DNA of 64,000 nt from Apostichopus japonicus (GCF_037975245.1 NC_092566.1:4958001-5022000); one strand, 5' to 3'; numbered from the stretch's first letter, positions 26,891 through 40,471 are shown. Notes: generated from the sequence alone by a model not told the origin. Translations and numbers: made by a program.

Positions 26891-28582
26891 GTTGTATACA
26901 GAAGTTGTATACGGGGTATCTATCTATTTGGGATACTTATAAATATGCAGGGAATATAGCATGCGACTTTACTCGTCAAGCTTCGATGACATTTTCATGA
27001 ATTATTGATAACCGGTAACTTCGCTGCTTAGTGGTTTGTCACCTCCCTGACAGGTTTATGTGTGCATGTTTGGGGACGAACGACTACTTTTATTCCTTTG
27101 AAGGTAACGACCGCAGCGAAGTCGAAAATTCCTGTTATAACTTAAAATATTGCGTCCTGAATGAGGTTATTAGCCTCGAAAGAGTTTTCACTTCGCATAA
27201 TTCTTACATTTTGTATCTGCTAGAGGTTTTAAAATTCTAGTCCAAGTATTATGAATTTTTTTTAAAAGAGAAGGTTGGGGTTGTTAAAGATACTTGACAC
27301 GACAAACAATTATACACGAGTAACATATGCAATATTAATTAATCTTTTTTATCTCTCTCTCATTTTTTTTGTATTTCGATATGTTAAGGAGCATTAAAAC
27401 GCACTGTTATTGATCTCGGTTGTATTTCTCTAACATGGTTCTTATTTGGAGAAAATGAGCTTTTAAATATATAGATGAGGCTCATCAATTAAAGTGACTG
27501 GACAAGATATTCTAATACACAGATCATCACGTCAGTTCCTCGGATGCAGAACAACACTCGATGGGAAAAAATTTTATGGTCCTGAAAAGACATGTTTCAA
27601 AATGCATTACACATTTGGGAAGAATCATCGTGCCCATAATCGCATCCAAAGGTGCTATGTTGTTTTTAAATGAAGTTAAAAGAACATGTTTTAGAAAACC
27701 ATTGATTAATATTAACGTTTAGCCTGCAATGAGGAGCCGACAGTATCATCGATTAAGCTATTGCGTGTCTTCACTCTATCAGTGTTACATTGGCAAGAAT
27801 TCAATGTCGGCACTCCCCCCTCAACCCCCCCCCCCCAACAAGAAAAAGAACTACCACCGTATGCAGTTGTCATACGACACCAGTAATTTTCACAGCGATG
27901 GTTTTCAGGTGGTGCCGTCAAAGATGACTATTTCAAACACCACTGAACATTGATTTGTCACCCTCTGCCGCCCCCCCCCCCCTTGTCGGTATCTTCAAAC
28001 GTTCACTTTATTATGCTTTAGTTTTAGAAAGAAAATATTGCTAAAAAATGTGCTAACATAATTGATGTTCACATGAAAAGTATATGAACTTTTAATGAAC
28101 TGAGTATTGCTGGAAATCGGACAAGTTTGACAGTTTCCAAATAAATGATGAGTTACTCACTTCCTAAGAACCTTGACCTTTAATTTTTTTTGTTTTTATT
28201 TCTGTCAAATATTCAAAGCATTCAGTCACATGCTCAGCCAGAAATAAATTATTTGACATTTCTGGCAAATAATTAATCACCTTCATTATTATTATTATTT
28301 TTTTATCGTAACATTTCATTTACAAATGTGATGAACCGCCGACACATGCTAAACTAATGTGAGTGCGTGTTTGACAATTGTCATGTTAGAAACATACAAG
28401 GTATTGCCAGGTCGTCCATGTGCTTTATATTGCTAACATATTACATATGTGATAATCGACTGGCTTGCTACGATATGTCGAATAGGTGAAAGGTGAGGAT
28501 TTAACCTCTGTAACATTTTTTTTGCATACAGTTAAACGATTCGTCTACGAGTAATATATATAAAGTAATAAAAATCGATAAT

Positions 28583-28707
28583 TTTCTTCTTCCCTCTGCT
28601 CGTCGGTTGACCTTTTGGACATGTAGGTTCCCTCGACAAGTATATATGAATTGTGGTAGGCTATGGTAGCTATCAGGGTAAAGAGCAAAGTAAAAATAAA
28701 AAAAGGT
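28583..28707 (+). repeat. Dispersed repeat, copy 1 of a local direct pair
   Basis: Shares GGACATGTAGG(T/C)TCCCTC, TTGTGGTAGGCTA, GGTAGC(T/C)ATC and AATAAAAAAAGG in the same order and spacing with 29931-30056. Similarity is roughly 75 percent by eye over about 120 bp. No terminal repeats or pol III boxes are seen, so the class is unknown. Confidence 0.65.
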
Positions 28708-29930
28708 CCAATTTCAACTATAATAACAAGAGTATATACTTTTTGTCAGCGAATTGTGCTTATATTGCTAAATTATGAACTAAGTGAACTAATCGCAAAG
28801 CTTACTATCAATTGTTGAATAAGTGAATTGTAATACGTAACCATTTTTGTATAGGTTATCGGTAGGTATGTCACTTACTAAACTAACAAAATTAAGGATT
28901 TCGTCAATGTGTTACAAACAAATAGTTAACCTCAATCATCCGTATAGGCCCATGGCATGTGATCTCACAAGAGGACTAAGCTACAACTTACCAGAAACCC
29001 CGCCTCACCCCTCAGAACCAATACTCAGAGTGATTGAAAAAGCTAACACACGTCCATCGTCAGTAGGTGGAAAATCGTTCAGTCAGGGACTTTATTTTAC
29101 ACCCAGTCGGGCCCAAAAATAAGAAGACTCCCAGACCAAGACCGCCCTTAGAAGTGGATCCGGAGGTGGTGTGGGCGTATACCCCCTCTCCCCCTTCAAC
29201 CTCCCTAGAAATATTAAAAAACTCATAAACTTCCGTTTATTTACAGTCTAAATATGCCTCAGAGTGCAGCAGACTGCATACCCCTCCCCTATTAGTTGCC
29301 TTCAACGATCTCAGGGTGAGTCCCTCCTTTCTAAAATCCTGGAACCGCCTCTATAGCACTTCCATACAGGTTCATGCGCAATCTGCCTGTCGGTAGAATT
29401 AAGAACTTCAAGAGAAATAAAACCTCCTGTCCATTTGATGCTATGTTATTGATGGCCCGCCAAACATTAAGTAAGGGTTAATTTCCTTATTTTATCACAA
29501 AGAGGAAATTATCATGAAACATTCCTAAATTTTTGTGATATTGTATCTTATAAATAAAACATTATAAAAAAAAGTACTTGCAACGAAAGATTGAGATTCA
29601 AATGGTTGAATTCCTGTTTAAGTATGCAACAAAATAGACAGGACTTTCATACATACCTCGTAGAATATTCCTTGTCGTTATGGACGATGACGCAAGAGAT
29701 CTGAAATTGCTTTGGAAACATGAATATTTATACCTATAAACACATAAACACGATATTCGCTTTATACTCGCTTATGAGACTTCTATATAACAACAACAAC
29801 TACGTAGGAAGTATGTAAAACATGAAATCGGAAGATTTTAAAGGTTGATCGCAAGACATTTACACTTTGAACATTTCATGAGCTATTTATTCATCGTAAA
29901 CATCGTAAAGTATCAAGAAATGGCATTTCT

Positions 29931-30056
29931 CTTCTTCTCCGGGCTCCTCGATTGACTTATGGACATGTAGGCTCCCTCAACACATACATTTATTGTGGTA
30001 GGCTAAGGTAGCCATCGGGGTTAAGCGTAGTCAAAACTTTAGAAATAAAAAAAGGC
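29931..30056 (+). repeat. Dispersed repeat, copy 2 of a local direct pair
   Basis: Second copy of the 28583-28707 unit, 1.35 kb downstream in the same orientation. It ends about 100 bp before the 105-bp tandem array. Confidence 0.65.
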
Positions 30057-30157
30057 GGTAATAAAATACATAACACGGGTATACCGATTCTGAGCATGCT
30101 TTTATAACCTTATTCATAAGGCCTGGCTACCTTATAGCGTACATACTTTTAAGAATT

Positions 30158-30577
30158 TTCTGAATTTTGTCATCTTGTCGAGATGGTATACGTAGTAAGT
30201 GTGCAACTCGTCAATTTGCAGAAAATTGATGCATTGACGAGATCCGTTAACTCGTCAAAACGTCAATTTTCTGAATTTTGTCATCTTGTCGAGATGGTAG
30301 TAATTGTGCAGCTCGTCAATTTGCAGAAAATTGATGCATTGACGAGATCCGTTAACTCGTCAAAACGTCAATTTTCTGAATTTTGTCAACTTGTCGAGAT
30401 GGTAGTAACTGTGCAACTCGTCAATTTGCAGAAAATTGATGCATTGACGAGATCCGTTATCTCGTCAAAACGTCAATTTTCTGAATTTTTTCATCTTGTC
30501 GAGATGGTAGTAAGTGTGCAACTCGTCAATTTGCAGAAAATTGATGCATTGACGAGATCCGTGAACTCGTCAAAAGT
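30158..30577. repeat. 105-bp tandem repeat, four copies
   Basis: The word GAGATGG recurs at 30180, 30291, 30396 and 30501: periods of 111, 105 and 105 bp, the first unit carrying a 6-bp insertion. Units are about 95 percent identical. Each contains two nested inverted repeats, CTCGTCAAT with ATTGACGAG (30207-30215 and 30233-30241 in unit 1) and CAGAAAATTGA with TCAATTTTCTG (30219-30229 and 30263-30273). Because 105 is divisible by three, one plus-strand frame stays open for 134 codons (30183-30587). That is a consequence of the period and not evidence of coding. Confidence 0.9.
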
Positions 30578-32687
30578 ATACTCTTGAACATGACTAACGA
30601 TATTTAGCGGGCTAAAATGTGCAGCCAGTGCCTATATAACCTTTTAGCTTAAGTGCTGTCATTCCATTCCTCGAGACTACACTATCTATAATATCCAAAG
30701 CCTTACGTTCAGCTTAATTATGTAGAATGTAGAAAACAGTGCATTATGTTGTTGGGTTTTAAAATGAATACCTCATTTCTCGTCTTTTCACATGTATATA
30801 TATATGTACATACGTTTTCTGATCAGTGAGTTGTTCCATGACAACTCCCTGATCTGATACAGCCCATGCTGCACGATACAGTATTGCGTGTATATTGATT
30901 ACGGTATACGCCTTTGTTCATAATGAAACATAATTTAATTCAAGTCTATAGATTACTTTAAAAAACTACATTCATAAATTCTTGAAAATATCTGCTTTAT
31001 GAATTTTTCCTCGACTTTCCCATTTTTCCCCACCTTTTTTTCCAATTGAATTTACCGGTAATTCAGTTTCAAAAGCCTCCTCCTAATATTCCAACTGTAA
31101 ATCTAAACTTATTCGGTTTTAGATTCCAACTTTTCAGAATTGATTACGACCTAGCGATGTCAACTTATATTTCCAGTTATACTTCTTCTTCTTCTTTTTC
31201 TCTTGCTTTTAAAACGACTGCAGGAATTCACCTGAAAAGGTATCTTATATAGAGTTTTGCAATTATAACATCCCTAGAGTAAAAAAATATCGCTAGCTGA
31301 GATCGGAAATGAGATTTTCTATTTGCGGGAGGAGAAACGGGGGTGGAATATTTGAAGTCATATGGCCAAAAAAGGAAAAAAAAAGAAAAAAAAAGTAGGC
31401 GTAGGTACACGGAGATAATAAAGTCAGGTGTATGCACACATTACAATAGGTACATAGTATAGTAACTGTATGTAAAACGTTCTATGGTGAAATACATATC
31501 ATTTTCATGTACAGGTTGGAGGAAAGGGTCTTTGGAATTGGTTGATTCGCATGCACGTGACTACTTATACGCGCATGCGTATGCCGGCAGGTTTTGAGAG
31601 ACACGTGCATTCTTACTCTCGTTCCACCCATTTATACTGATATGATTTTCAAGGAGTTTTTATCTCCAAGCCAAGACTACAACGCTGCATAATGTGGCAT
31701 TTAATGACACCACGGTGTTACAGTTTCATTATCAGAATGACAAACCCTCCTCCTGCCGCCACCCTCTCTTCCTCTTCCCCATCCGTGCTCCTTCTTTCCC
31801 CATCCCTACCTCCTATCTCTTTGCCTCCTCGCCTTGCCCTCCCCAATCTCCTATTGACATTAAGTTGATCATAATTTAAGACTGTGGTAGTTCCGCAAGT
31901 ATAGGCTACAGTCATCAAAGAAGCATGGCTTCCAAAGGTACCCTCCATATTCCTGTTCGTGGATGAAAATTTGAACTTTGAAGATAGAAATTAAAATAAA
32001 TTATTGAATTAAACTCGAGACATAAATAGGTCTAAAGAACTGGATATTTTCCTCACACAAACAAACACAAACTCTCTCTCTCCCTCGCTCTTAATTTCTT
32101 CTGTTGCTGAGAGTACTTTCATTCAAGTAACTTAAAGGGAAATCACTTTGAAAAGCAGGTCACTTTTTCGACTCTACAGATGATTAAGTTTTGCGATTGC
32201 CCTTTTTTGAAAGAATTCTGTTGACGGCTGTAAGAGATGAGAAGATAACTTAAGGTTTTGTGCTTTTTGTAGCCTCGAAACGAATGAAAACGTCAGAACC
32301 GAACATATATTGTATGCTAATTGTGTTTACTTAAAATTTTAACATAAAAAGCAGAAAAGGAAGAGAACGGGGGGGGGGGGGAGGGGGGGGCGTCTTCTCT
32401 ATATGAGAGAGAGGACATGATATTATCAGGGCCTCCATGACACATCTTTATAAATGATGGTGGATTTTCAAGCTACATTTATCTTTCTTTCTCTGCAGTC
32501 TACTGTTCTTTTAAAATATAAAACACACAGTTTACATTACTATCAGCATTCAATATTGATCGCGTGACTGGATCAATTGCAATATCTGGTCGACCCTGCT
32601 TATCTCTGCTGATATACACGACAAATGATAAATTTAAAAAATTGATGGTAACTAATTCGCTTCCACTGTTTCTTTCTTGCCTCACCA

Positions 32688-32750
32688 GGGACGGATCAAG
32701 GATTTTAGAAGGAAGGGAGGGGTGGGGGGTGGGGGGGGGGTGACCCCGGG
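32688..32750 (+). mobile_element. Possible DNA-transposon end with G-rich stretch
   Basis: GGGACGGATCAAGGATTTT leads into a G-rich run ending TGACCCC. Similar starts (GGATCCGGA or GGTCCAGGATTT followed by G/C runs) occur at 19561, 25662 and 29156. The arrangement resembles ends of DNA transposons common in marine invertebrates, but no complete element or terminal pair is seen. Confidence 0.25.
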
Positions 32751-33148
32751 TATCACTGAAACCGACTAATTCGTAGGGGGTCTATACACGGATCCTTCTT
32801 TATAAAACAGTTAAACGTCACATAATGCATTCTGATTCATGTTTATACATGTTTATTATATAAATTAAGTATATAAATTAGGTTTAAACGCAAAGTTGTT
32901 CGTAGTAATAACAACTTTTGATTTTGGGGAGAGGTTGAAATGAGGTGAGGTCCACATCTTCTCAATCCTCGCCTGTTCATTGCAACTTTGTTGAACGTAG
33001 ATCTAGAACCAGAAGGGAAGCCTATCTTCTTCGCGCTCAATTGAAGCATTTCATTTTTATTTGATATTGGAAACAAATAGGAGAACATATGTTAACGAAT
33101 TGCTCATTACGAGGACAGCGACATTTCCCATCTGTAATGACTTTCTAA

Positions 33149-33287
33149 CTTGGAAAGATTCCAAATTTGAGTTAAAATGTTGAATTGGAAGCCACCCGAC
33201 CTGTAAGTTGTAATCCATAAGCCTTTGCGTGCTTCTCTTTGTGGTCGCTGAAGCGTCGTAAAAATAGCTGCTGATTATTATGATTAA
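33149..33287 (+). mobile_element. SINE fragment (family 2), 3' part
   Basis: Aligns on the opposite strand with 42792-42940. Shared words in order are CCAAATTTGAGTTAAAATGT, AAGTTGTAATCCATAAGCCT, GTGGTC, AAGCGTCGT and a TGCTGATTATTAT tail. The tRNA-like head is missing, as expected for a 5'-truncated insertion. Confidence 0.72.
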
Positions 33288-35704
33288 CTATGTAGACATA
33301 AAAAGAACAGGAGAAAAAGTACACGCTCAATGTCAGCATTTCAAATGTTACATGATATTGAAAACTAATAGAACATCTGACAACGAATTGCTAACAAATC
33401 CTGACGTTTTCTACCAGCAGATATGAACAAAAGATACCGTACGTGTTATTCACGAAGAGATAACCACTGCAATTGTTTTTATTAAAATTACATGTGGGTA
33501 TACCAGATTTACTAGATTAAGAACAAAGTTACGATAGAAAACTGTCGAATGTTATTTCTGCTTGTCATGTATGTACATAGAACGATGCCTTGATGTATCT
33601 ATTGTATGCAAAGGCTTTAGATGTGTGCATGTTTCGAAAATTAAATGGCTTTCTCAAGGGATGCTCAGACACAGTTTGCAACAATAATACAACCATTTCC
33701 TTTTCCATTGGAGGGGGTGGGGGGGGGGAGGGCGGGGCGTGCTTGATAATTCACGTCTTGCCGGGAGACATGTCGTCATTATCACATCCAGCTGATTTGT
33801 GGGCCATAATCAATATTGTTCAAATTCCACCTCCGATATCGAAAGTTCGCCCATAGTACCATAAAAAATGAACCCTTTGATCAATTGCAACCCATAGGAT
33901 TTGTCACTGAGTAAAGTTCTACGACGTTGTCATTAAAAGGTGCATTTTTGTGGAGAAATTAAGAAAAATGTATCCAAAATTGTTTTGTTTAAAACTAGTA
34001 CTAGAGTTACCCTGCTACAGAATGCACAGAACTGATCCAGTTTGAGGTGATCTTGTGGTTGCCCTTTCAATTGAAGGCCACATATCCCCCTCTCTCTCGA
34101 AGTCTGTCCCCCGGCCCCCCCCCCCTCCCCCTGGCAAGTTGAACCATCTTCTACCGCCTCTGTAATTAGCACAACCAGCTGGAGCGTTAACAAACAAGAT
34201 CAATTGTTTACACTATACAACCAGAACTTTTCTGGTTCCTAATATTTTTTCTTTTCCAAATACATAGTTCACACTACTCAAACAAACATATTATTTATGA
34301 TAATAATAACCAAATAATCCTCATCCATGACATGTAATAGCTTCAAAGGTCACGTCCATCACCGAGACTTTGAGAATACACCTAACACTAAGTTCTTAAT
34401 ACTATTGGCTGGAGTCGATTGCTTAATACAAATGTTGAAACTTTTCTACATCTAGAGGTCAAACCTACATCCTCATTGCACTTTGTACGGCAGAGATATG
34501 TTTTTTTTTCTTCTTTCAAATTTGGTGGTATTTTGTGACCCATTGCAGGGAAGAATTGAGGGTTTAGCCAGCCAAAAACAGCTTTCATTCAATCAACCAT
34601 ATCTTTAGTTAGGAACAAAAATGCTAAGATTCAATAAACATCGTGGTATATACTTCTTTTTCCTTTTCCCATATGAGTGTCATAGTGTCTATATAAAAAG
34701 GTTCTGTAACTCCCGTGTCCTCTATTTTCGAAATACGTTATGGTAGTGATTTTCTCTATATACGCCATTATAAATGTCGCCCTCGATCTTTGAAACCCCA
34801 AATAAAGACCAAACGAAGGTGCGCCCCCCCCATCCTCTTCCTCGCTACACCCCCCTCCTCTTTGCAGTAACATAAATTATATCAGGTGAACACTTAAACC
34901 TCCTTCATTGAGTGTTCATCTAACAATGAAGAAATAAATACAGCAAAACTGGAAGATCGTTTTCAATTACAAGTTTATTTTACTTTCAAATGCAATTAAT
35001 TTTTTCTTAAGATCATTCATATATATATATATCTATACTATGTTACACATTACTTTGAGACGGACAGGTTAACTATCACCATATTCCAAAGACTAGTAAT
35101 TGAAATTATCTTGTTTTAACAGTCACACGGATCTAAACTACTAAACAAATTAGACCATCTCTCACAAGAAATTTCTATCATTTATCTGTTACAATATGGA
35201 GTGACGATCGGTAAAACTCATTCTGTGACGTAACTAATTATTTTTCTTCCCTTGTATACTTGTTATCGTCAGCTAAGAGAACTGTCTCAACTGCCGTCTC
35301 TGAACGGAGTCACACGTCGCATCATCACTTACTGATCGGTATGTCAACACTATAATATTTCCTTTTTTTCCTCTCTGTTTCTCATTTTTCTATCGACACC
35401 AATTCGACTTCAAGGATTTGTGTTACAGAAGCCAAAACCATACATAAATTGCAATATGTGTATCTTTGTAAGCAGCAGCGGTGGAATTCCAGCAAAGATA
35501 CATGGTTAGGGCATGTGGGAGATGTGGTTGACATCATGCCTGTTGCCAGGCCAGGGCACAAGGTGGGCTATGGTTCTCGTCAATTCAAATGATCGTTAGC
35601 TCCTACCACCCACCCCCATCCCCTCCCCCTTCTCCATTGAGTTAAGAACTGAAAAACATGTACAATTTTCTAACCTGTAGGATTGTTAAATATGAAATTT
35701 TAGA

Positions 35705-36055
35705 TAGGTGCAGGAAAGAGATAATTGGATTTTTGGTTTGTTATTAGAACTGCCCTGTCTGTAATAGGAATAGCCATCTTTAATAACAATAGTTATTAAT
35801 AAAATTACCTCTTTCTTATCAAAATGAACAGAAAATCCTGAGGTACAAAGAATAAACATAAATAACCAATCAGGAAAAGGTGTTCAAGCAGGTGAATAAA
35901 AGAGACTATTAGGTTTTTTTGGTTCTTTCTTAGTACTGCCCTGTCTCCAATAGTAAAAATAGCCATCTCTTACAACTGTGGTTATTTAAATTGCAACCAT
36001 TTTCTCCCTTCTCAAACTAAACAGAAAATCCTGAGGTACACAGAACAGAAAGGAA
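35705..36055. repeat. Tandem duplication of about 190 bp
   Basis: Two adjacent diverged copies share ACTGCCCTGTCT (35749 and 35935), AATAGCCATCT and GAAAATCCTGAGGTACA (35831 and 36024). The offset of 186-193 bp varies because of small indels. It lies in the 3' flank of VTI1A. Confidence 0.75.
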
Positions 36056-37761
36056 AATAAATAACATAATCAGGTAAAACAAAAGCAAGATGCATAGCAA
36101 ACAAAAACAAATATAAAAACAAACAAAGATACCAAGGTGTTCCTTGCACAATAAATTCAGAACATGAACCAGTCCTATGTACTTAAACAAATGCATGCCT
36201 ACATAACACTCAGTTAACTCCTGTACTGCTACTCATTTACATACATTTGTGTTAGTTCTTGTGGAATCTGGGAAATAAAGTACAGATGCTAGTGAAAAAA
36301 AGTTAGGAATCACTCAACCGATGCTGGGAGCCTGGTACCTTATAACAAGGGAATTTTACTTGCACTTATTCTCCTGCAAATGTACTACTCATACTAAACG
36401 TACTCTATCCAGTACCCCTCTTTGCTCCCCCATTCCATTTCCCATTTCCCATATCCCATACACCTTCCCCTTAACCCCACCCCTCAATCCCTCCCCATAT
36501 TTCTGTGCATTGCAACAACATTTCACAAAACAGAAAAGGTAAATTAATCTTCCTCTGAGCAAAATGGTACATTATCGAAGAACGTCCAAACGAAGAGACG
36601 AGTGTGAAACATCACAAACCAGGAATTCTCAACTACTCTACCTATTAGACATACGAAGCTGATATGATATTATTATGTACAAGGAACTCTTTCAGCCTCA
36701 TTACTACATTCTGTTTTCTTAGAGGACAAAGAAAGTAGATGAAAAATATTCACCTTTTGTCAATAAAGTAAAAACAACTCCTTTTTTGCCCACTAATTTT
36801 GATTAAGACTTCAAGGGTCATTCCAAGCAAGGTTAAAAATTTGCATTAGATTTAAAAAGAAAAGAAAAGAAGAACTTAAGGAATAGGCATTAAGATTCAG
36901 TAGAACTAGAACCAACATCTGCCCACCCCCACCATGCCCCCACCCAAACACACCCACTCCACTCCCATCAAAATATATTTATGAAAAGCAAATATAACCC
37001 CTATTGCACAAGTAATACTTCTTTTTGGTTGCTATGGATATCTAACTTCAATCCCTAGAGGTCTCCATCTTCATGAAATTTCCCAAATTCTCTCAAACTG
37101 CTCAGACATAAAATGGCTGAACCCTCTTCAGGGGTAATCAGCATGAAAACTGGTCACTTTGCATTATCCGTTCAAGCTGTTTTATTTGAGAGTATTCGGT
37201 TACCTTGGCTTGATTAGAAGGGAGGGCTTATCAAGGTTACTGTACAAGGATTTTTGTTGTAGTTGTCTAGCACACTTAAACCACTTGCTTTATTTTCATA
37301 CAGAAGAATCCTCAGTATAAACCCCGCTCAAAAGTTTCCTCGTTCAGGTCACAAGACCTTCTTTCTCCCTTCTATTTCTTATTTTTAAAAAAATTCACAG
37401 CAAGGGTGAGACCAACATATTTCAGCATACATTTCAGAACAGCTTTAGAAATAAGATCAGGCGATATTGGTGACTTCACTTTCTCTTCACCACTTAGAGG
37501 ATATTTTTTCGTGTTCACATTTTGTACAAAAATTTAATCGTTTCAAGAATTTCTGTCTCTCCCGAAATGACACTACGGTTCTTTGTTGCACAGTTGCCTA
37601 CATTGTTGCAATTGTGTAGCAATTTGTCACATATGCTCAACTTGCACATTAGTTTCCTATGCGTTACCGGGTAAACTCGTTCTTAAAATTATGCCACAAG
37701 TCTCACGAGTCTTTCTCTCTATAATACTTTGTTTTACCAGAAATTGTTGTCAAATTTAACC

Positions 37762-37865
37762 TTAGCGTTCACAACTTTACTGTACAAAGCAAAGAAATTA
37801 TGGCTACAAAAAGTAACCTTTGCGTTCACACCGATACCGTACAAAGCAAAGAAATTATGGCTAGA
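37762..37865. repeat. 57-bp tandem duplication
   Basis: GTACAAAGCAAAGAAATTATGG occurs at 37782 and 37839. The copies start with AACCTTAGCGTTCACA and AACCTTTGCGTTCACA. Period 57 bp, two copies, few mismatches. Confidence 0.85.
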
Positions 37866-39180
37866 ACAAGAGATCTAAAGACCCGATTACCATTTCCAAA
37901 ATATCATTCTAGCCAAAAACATGCTTTGTTCTGTTAAAAAAAAAATTAATAAAGAAGCTTTCAAATGATGGAACTTCTAAGCTGCACTTAAAATTTGGTA
38001 GTCGAACAGTGAATTCGGAATTGCATTATTTTGATATATTAACACACTAAAAAGTGTAAAGTAGTGACCTTATTCAAAGGTATTCCCATTAACAGTAAGT
38101 AAGAAGGAAAGATAGGCATTGAGCATTTAAATTGTTGGAACAAAAAAAAACATGAAAGAAAATTACTAGTTTAAATTTATTTATAAATTGACGGGGAAAT
38201 AATTTCACCATTTCAACAGAATTGCCATATATAGTGTTCAACACAAATTCTGCCGGTGAAATTGCTGTACTCTCAACAACAAAAAATTTAAATCTTTGAA
38301 ATTCTATAGATTCAACTCAAAACAGACAATATTTCTTCCACTGTATTTTTTTAAATATTTTTTTATAAGAATATTTTTAGAACTAAATTAAATAGAAAGT
38401 GGATAATTGTATTACTTTCTATCTTGACAGTGATTTAGCTATGTACAATACATGTAAGCAAAATTAAAAACCCTTGCAAAGCAGCTTCAAAAACAAATCG
38501 TTTAGCCCTGGAAAGTGTGTAACATTAATTTGTTTCTCTCACATGAAAGACGACGCCAAAACATGATAGCTTTCTAATGTCTACGAACATACAATTCACT
38601 CACTAGTAAGTAAAGTTTAAAACACTCCCCCCCCCCCTCGGGACAATTATGCCACCACTACCCCCCTTTTCTGAAATTCTTCAATTTTCCTAAAGTACAC
38701 TATGCAATTAAATGCATTATCCCTCAGACCCCCCCCCCATATCTTTCCACGCCCTGCACTTAACAACAGGCCCAGGGCTGTAGCCCCACCACCCCTTGAC
38801 ACCCTTCTCATTAGGCCTGACTAACAGCTTAAATGGCAGTATCAAATATATGGTCTCTTTTTAATTCACTCCCAGGCTGCAAGTAACACCCGATTTAAAT
38901 AATAATCCCCAAAATAGAAAGTGGCTTGTAGAGTTTGGAGGCTGTACAAATGAATTGACATTTAGGTGATACAACCAAGCTTTTGATTTTCCAAGATACA
39001 TTATGTGTGGCAAGTTGGCTCTTTTGCTTTTGCCATATTTCAAAAGGAATTGAGATCATCCCATTATGGGCAAAATTGTCACAAAATAAGACAGGTGAGT
39101 TTGCTAAAGGACAAATTCTAGCAGCAGAATGTTCTACACGATGGAGTGTACTAATGTAAGGAATTCTGCTCCGTTTGAGA

Positions 39181-39400
39181 TGAGAGTCCTGGCCAGATTT
39201 TTACCTTGTGTCCTTGGGCTAGGCACTTAATAATCATTGCCTCTCTTTAATCCAGGTGTATAAATGGGCGCCCGCCAGTTAACTATCTTGTAAATATAGT
39301 TGCGTGTGCTGGCTTGTGGCTGCAACACCCGATGGGAAGTCTTCCCTCCGGGTAGACATGATGCGCTGTCATTGCCCCAGGAGCAACTGTCTGAATCATG
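39181..39400 (+). mobile_element. Dispersed SINE-like element (family 3)
   Basis: Shares CTGGCCAGAT, TTGTGTCCTTGGGC, AGGCACTTAAT, ATTGCCTCTCTT and CCAGGTGTATAA in the same order with the reverse complement of 54909-55054. This word set is typical of a widespread tRNA-derived SINE body. Downstream, TGCTGGCTTGTGGCTGCAACACC continues the element. A 102-codon minus-strand frame here (39227-39535) is incidental. Confidence 0.65.
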
Positions 39401-40471
39401 CGCAGTTATGGGTGTGTGGGTGTGACAAGTTAAAAATAGACAGTGGTTAACTGTTGTTAGATCGTGTGAGAAAGCCTTGGCTTGATAAAAGACTGTAAAC
39501 CAACAATTTGTCCGCTTTAGCACGTAGGGAGACATGCAATATGTTTATAGATAAATTCTTGTCCAAAATAGTTCAAAACATGGAGATTTAGGAATGTATT
39601 TTGGGTTCCATGAGAGATTTAAATCACCTGTTAATCTCGCTGTATATTATACAGTAGTAACCTATATCCACTTCAGTAAAATATATTCATGACATTTTAT
39701 AAATATATATGTATATATATTTATAAATTTATAAATAAATGGCCACGAAAATTCAAAACTCTAAAGTTGAAAGTGAAGAACGTGACTGCATCTTTTTCAG
39801 TCGGGCAGTTTCCAGTCAGCTGAGGAAACCATGTGATATTGTTTCACCAAACGAGTCATCTAAGATACCATTGTGTTAAGAGCTGAACTTCTCATCACCC
39901 AGTTACCTTTTCGTGTCAGCACTAACCACACGAATAAAAAAAAACACCAAAAAAAATACACTCGAAAAACTTTCCACTCATGATTCATGATTCGAGTCTT
40001 TAACAAAATTCCCAAATGGCAGTTGCTTCAGGCTATCTAAGATGTCACAAACACAAAATCATGGAATACTACGGAGACGAGAAGAGGAAATGCCAAAAGC
40101 TCTCATAAATAAGTCAAAACATTCCAAAGTATGTTTTTTTTTTTTTTTTCAAACTATGGATGTGCACAACACGAGGTGGTAAACTTACTACTTGGCATTT
40201 CAAACCCGAAAGTGTGTGACAGGCTTTTGCAATTTTTGCCGTCAAAAGGTGCGTTCGACAGTCAGCGAAGTGACCACGAACTTCATCCCTTTCACCGTTA
40301 TGAGGCCCTTTCAGCCATGGAAGATTTAGTTGGCGTCCGGGGAAAGATGGCTGTGATACTTAACACCTTGATGGACAGGACATGGATTTATAATGCTTAC
40401 TTGAATCTCAGACAGGGTTTATGCTTCTTCTCGGCTGCTTCTTACCGATTACGTCGCTTCGGAAAATTTTG

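Larger units (their letters stand above)
15251..28582. other. Gene-poor intergenic tract
   Basis: I find no recognisable exon or RNA gene. Named contents are a 19-nt hairpin (19585-19603), a cluster of CRE-like sites (20398-20610), a C16 tract (24240-24255), an 18-bp palindrome (24315-24332), a G-quadruplex-type purine run (24933-24959), a TA array (26818-26889) and C tracts at 22951-22960, 23271-23282, 23301-23311, 27825-27836 and 27971-27982. A CpG-rich block at about 17460-17650 could be a promoter or exon of an unrecognised gene, but no splice signals or similarity support that. Confidence 0.5.
30578..40471. other. Intergenic tract and 3' flank of VTI1A
   Basis: No gene recognised from 30.6 to 34.9 kb, where poly-G/C tracts (G13 at 32369-32381, C runs near 34107-34127) continue. 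From about 35 kb to 40.47 kb the DNA is downstream of the VTI1A stop codon. Part of it must be the VTI1A 3' UTR, but I cannot fix the polyadenylation site: minus-strand AATAAA candidates lie near 38177, 37287 and 34973. Repeats inside are listed separately. Confidence 0.5.

Noticed and set aside
30183-30587. 134-codon frame with 35-residue repeats as a repeat protein gene
   Set aside because: The frame stays open because the DNA period is 105 bp. The units contain DNA inverted repeats, and there is no promoter, splice context or known similarity.
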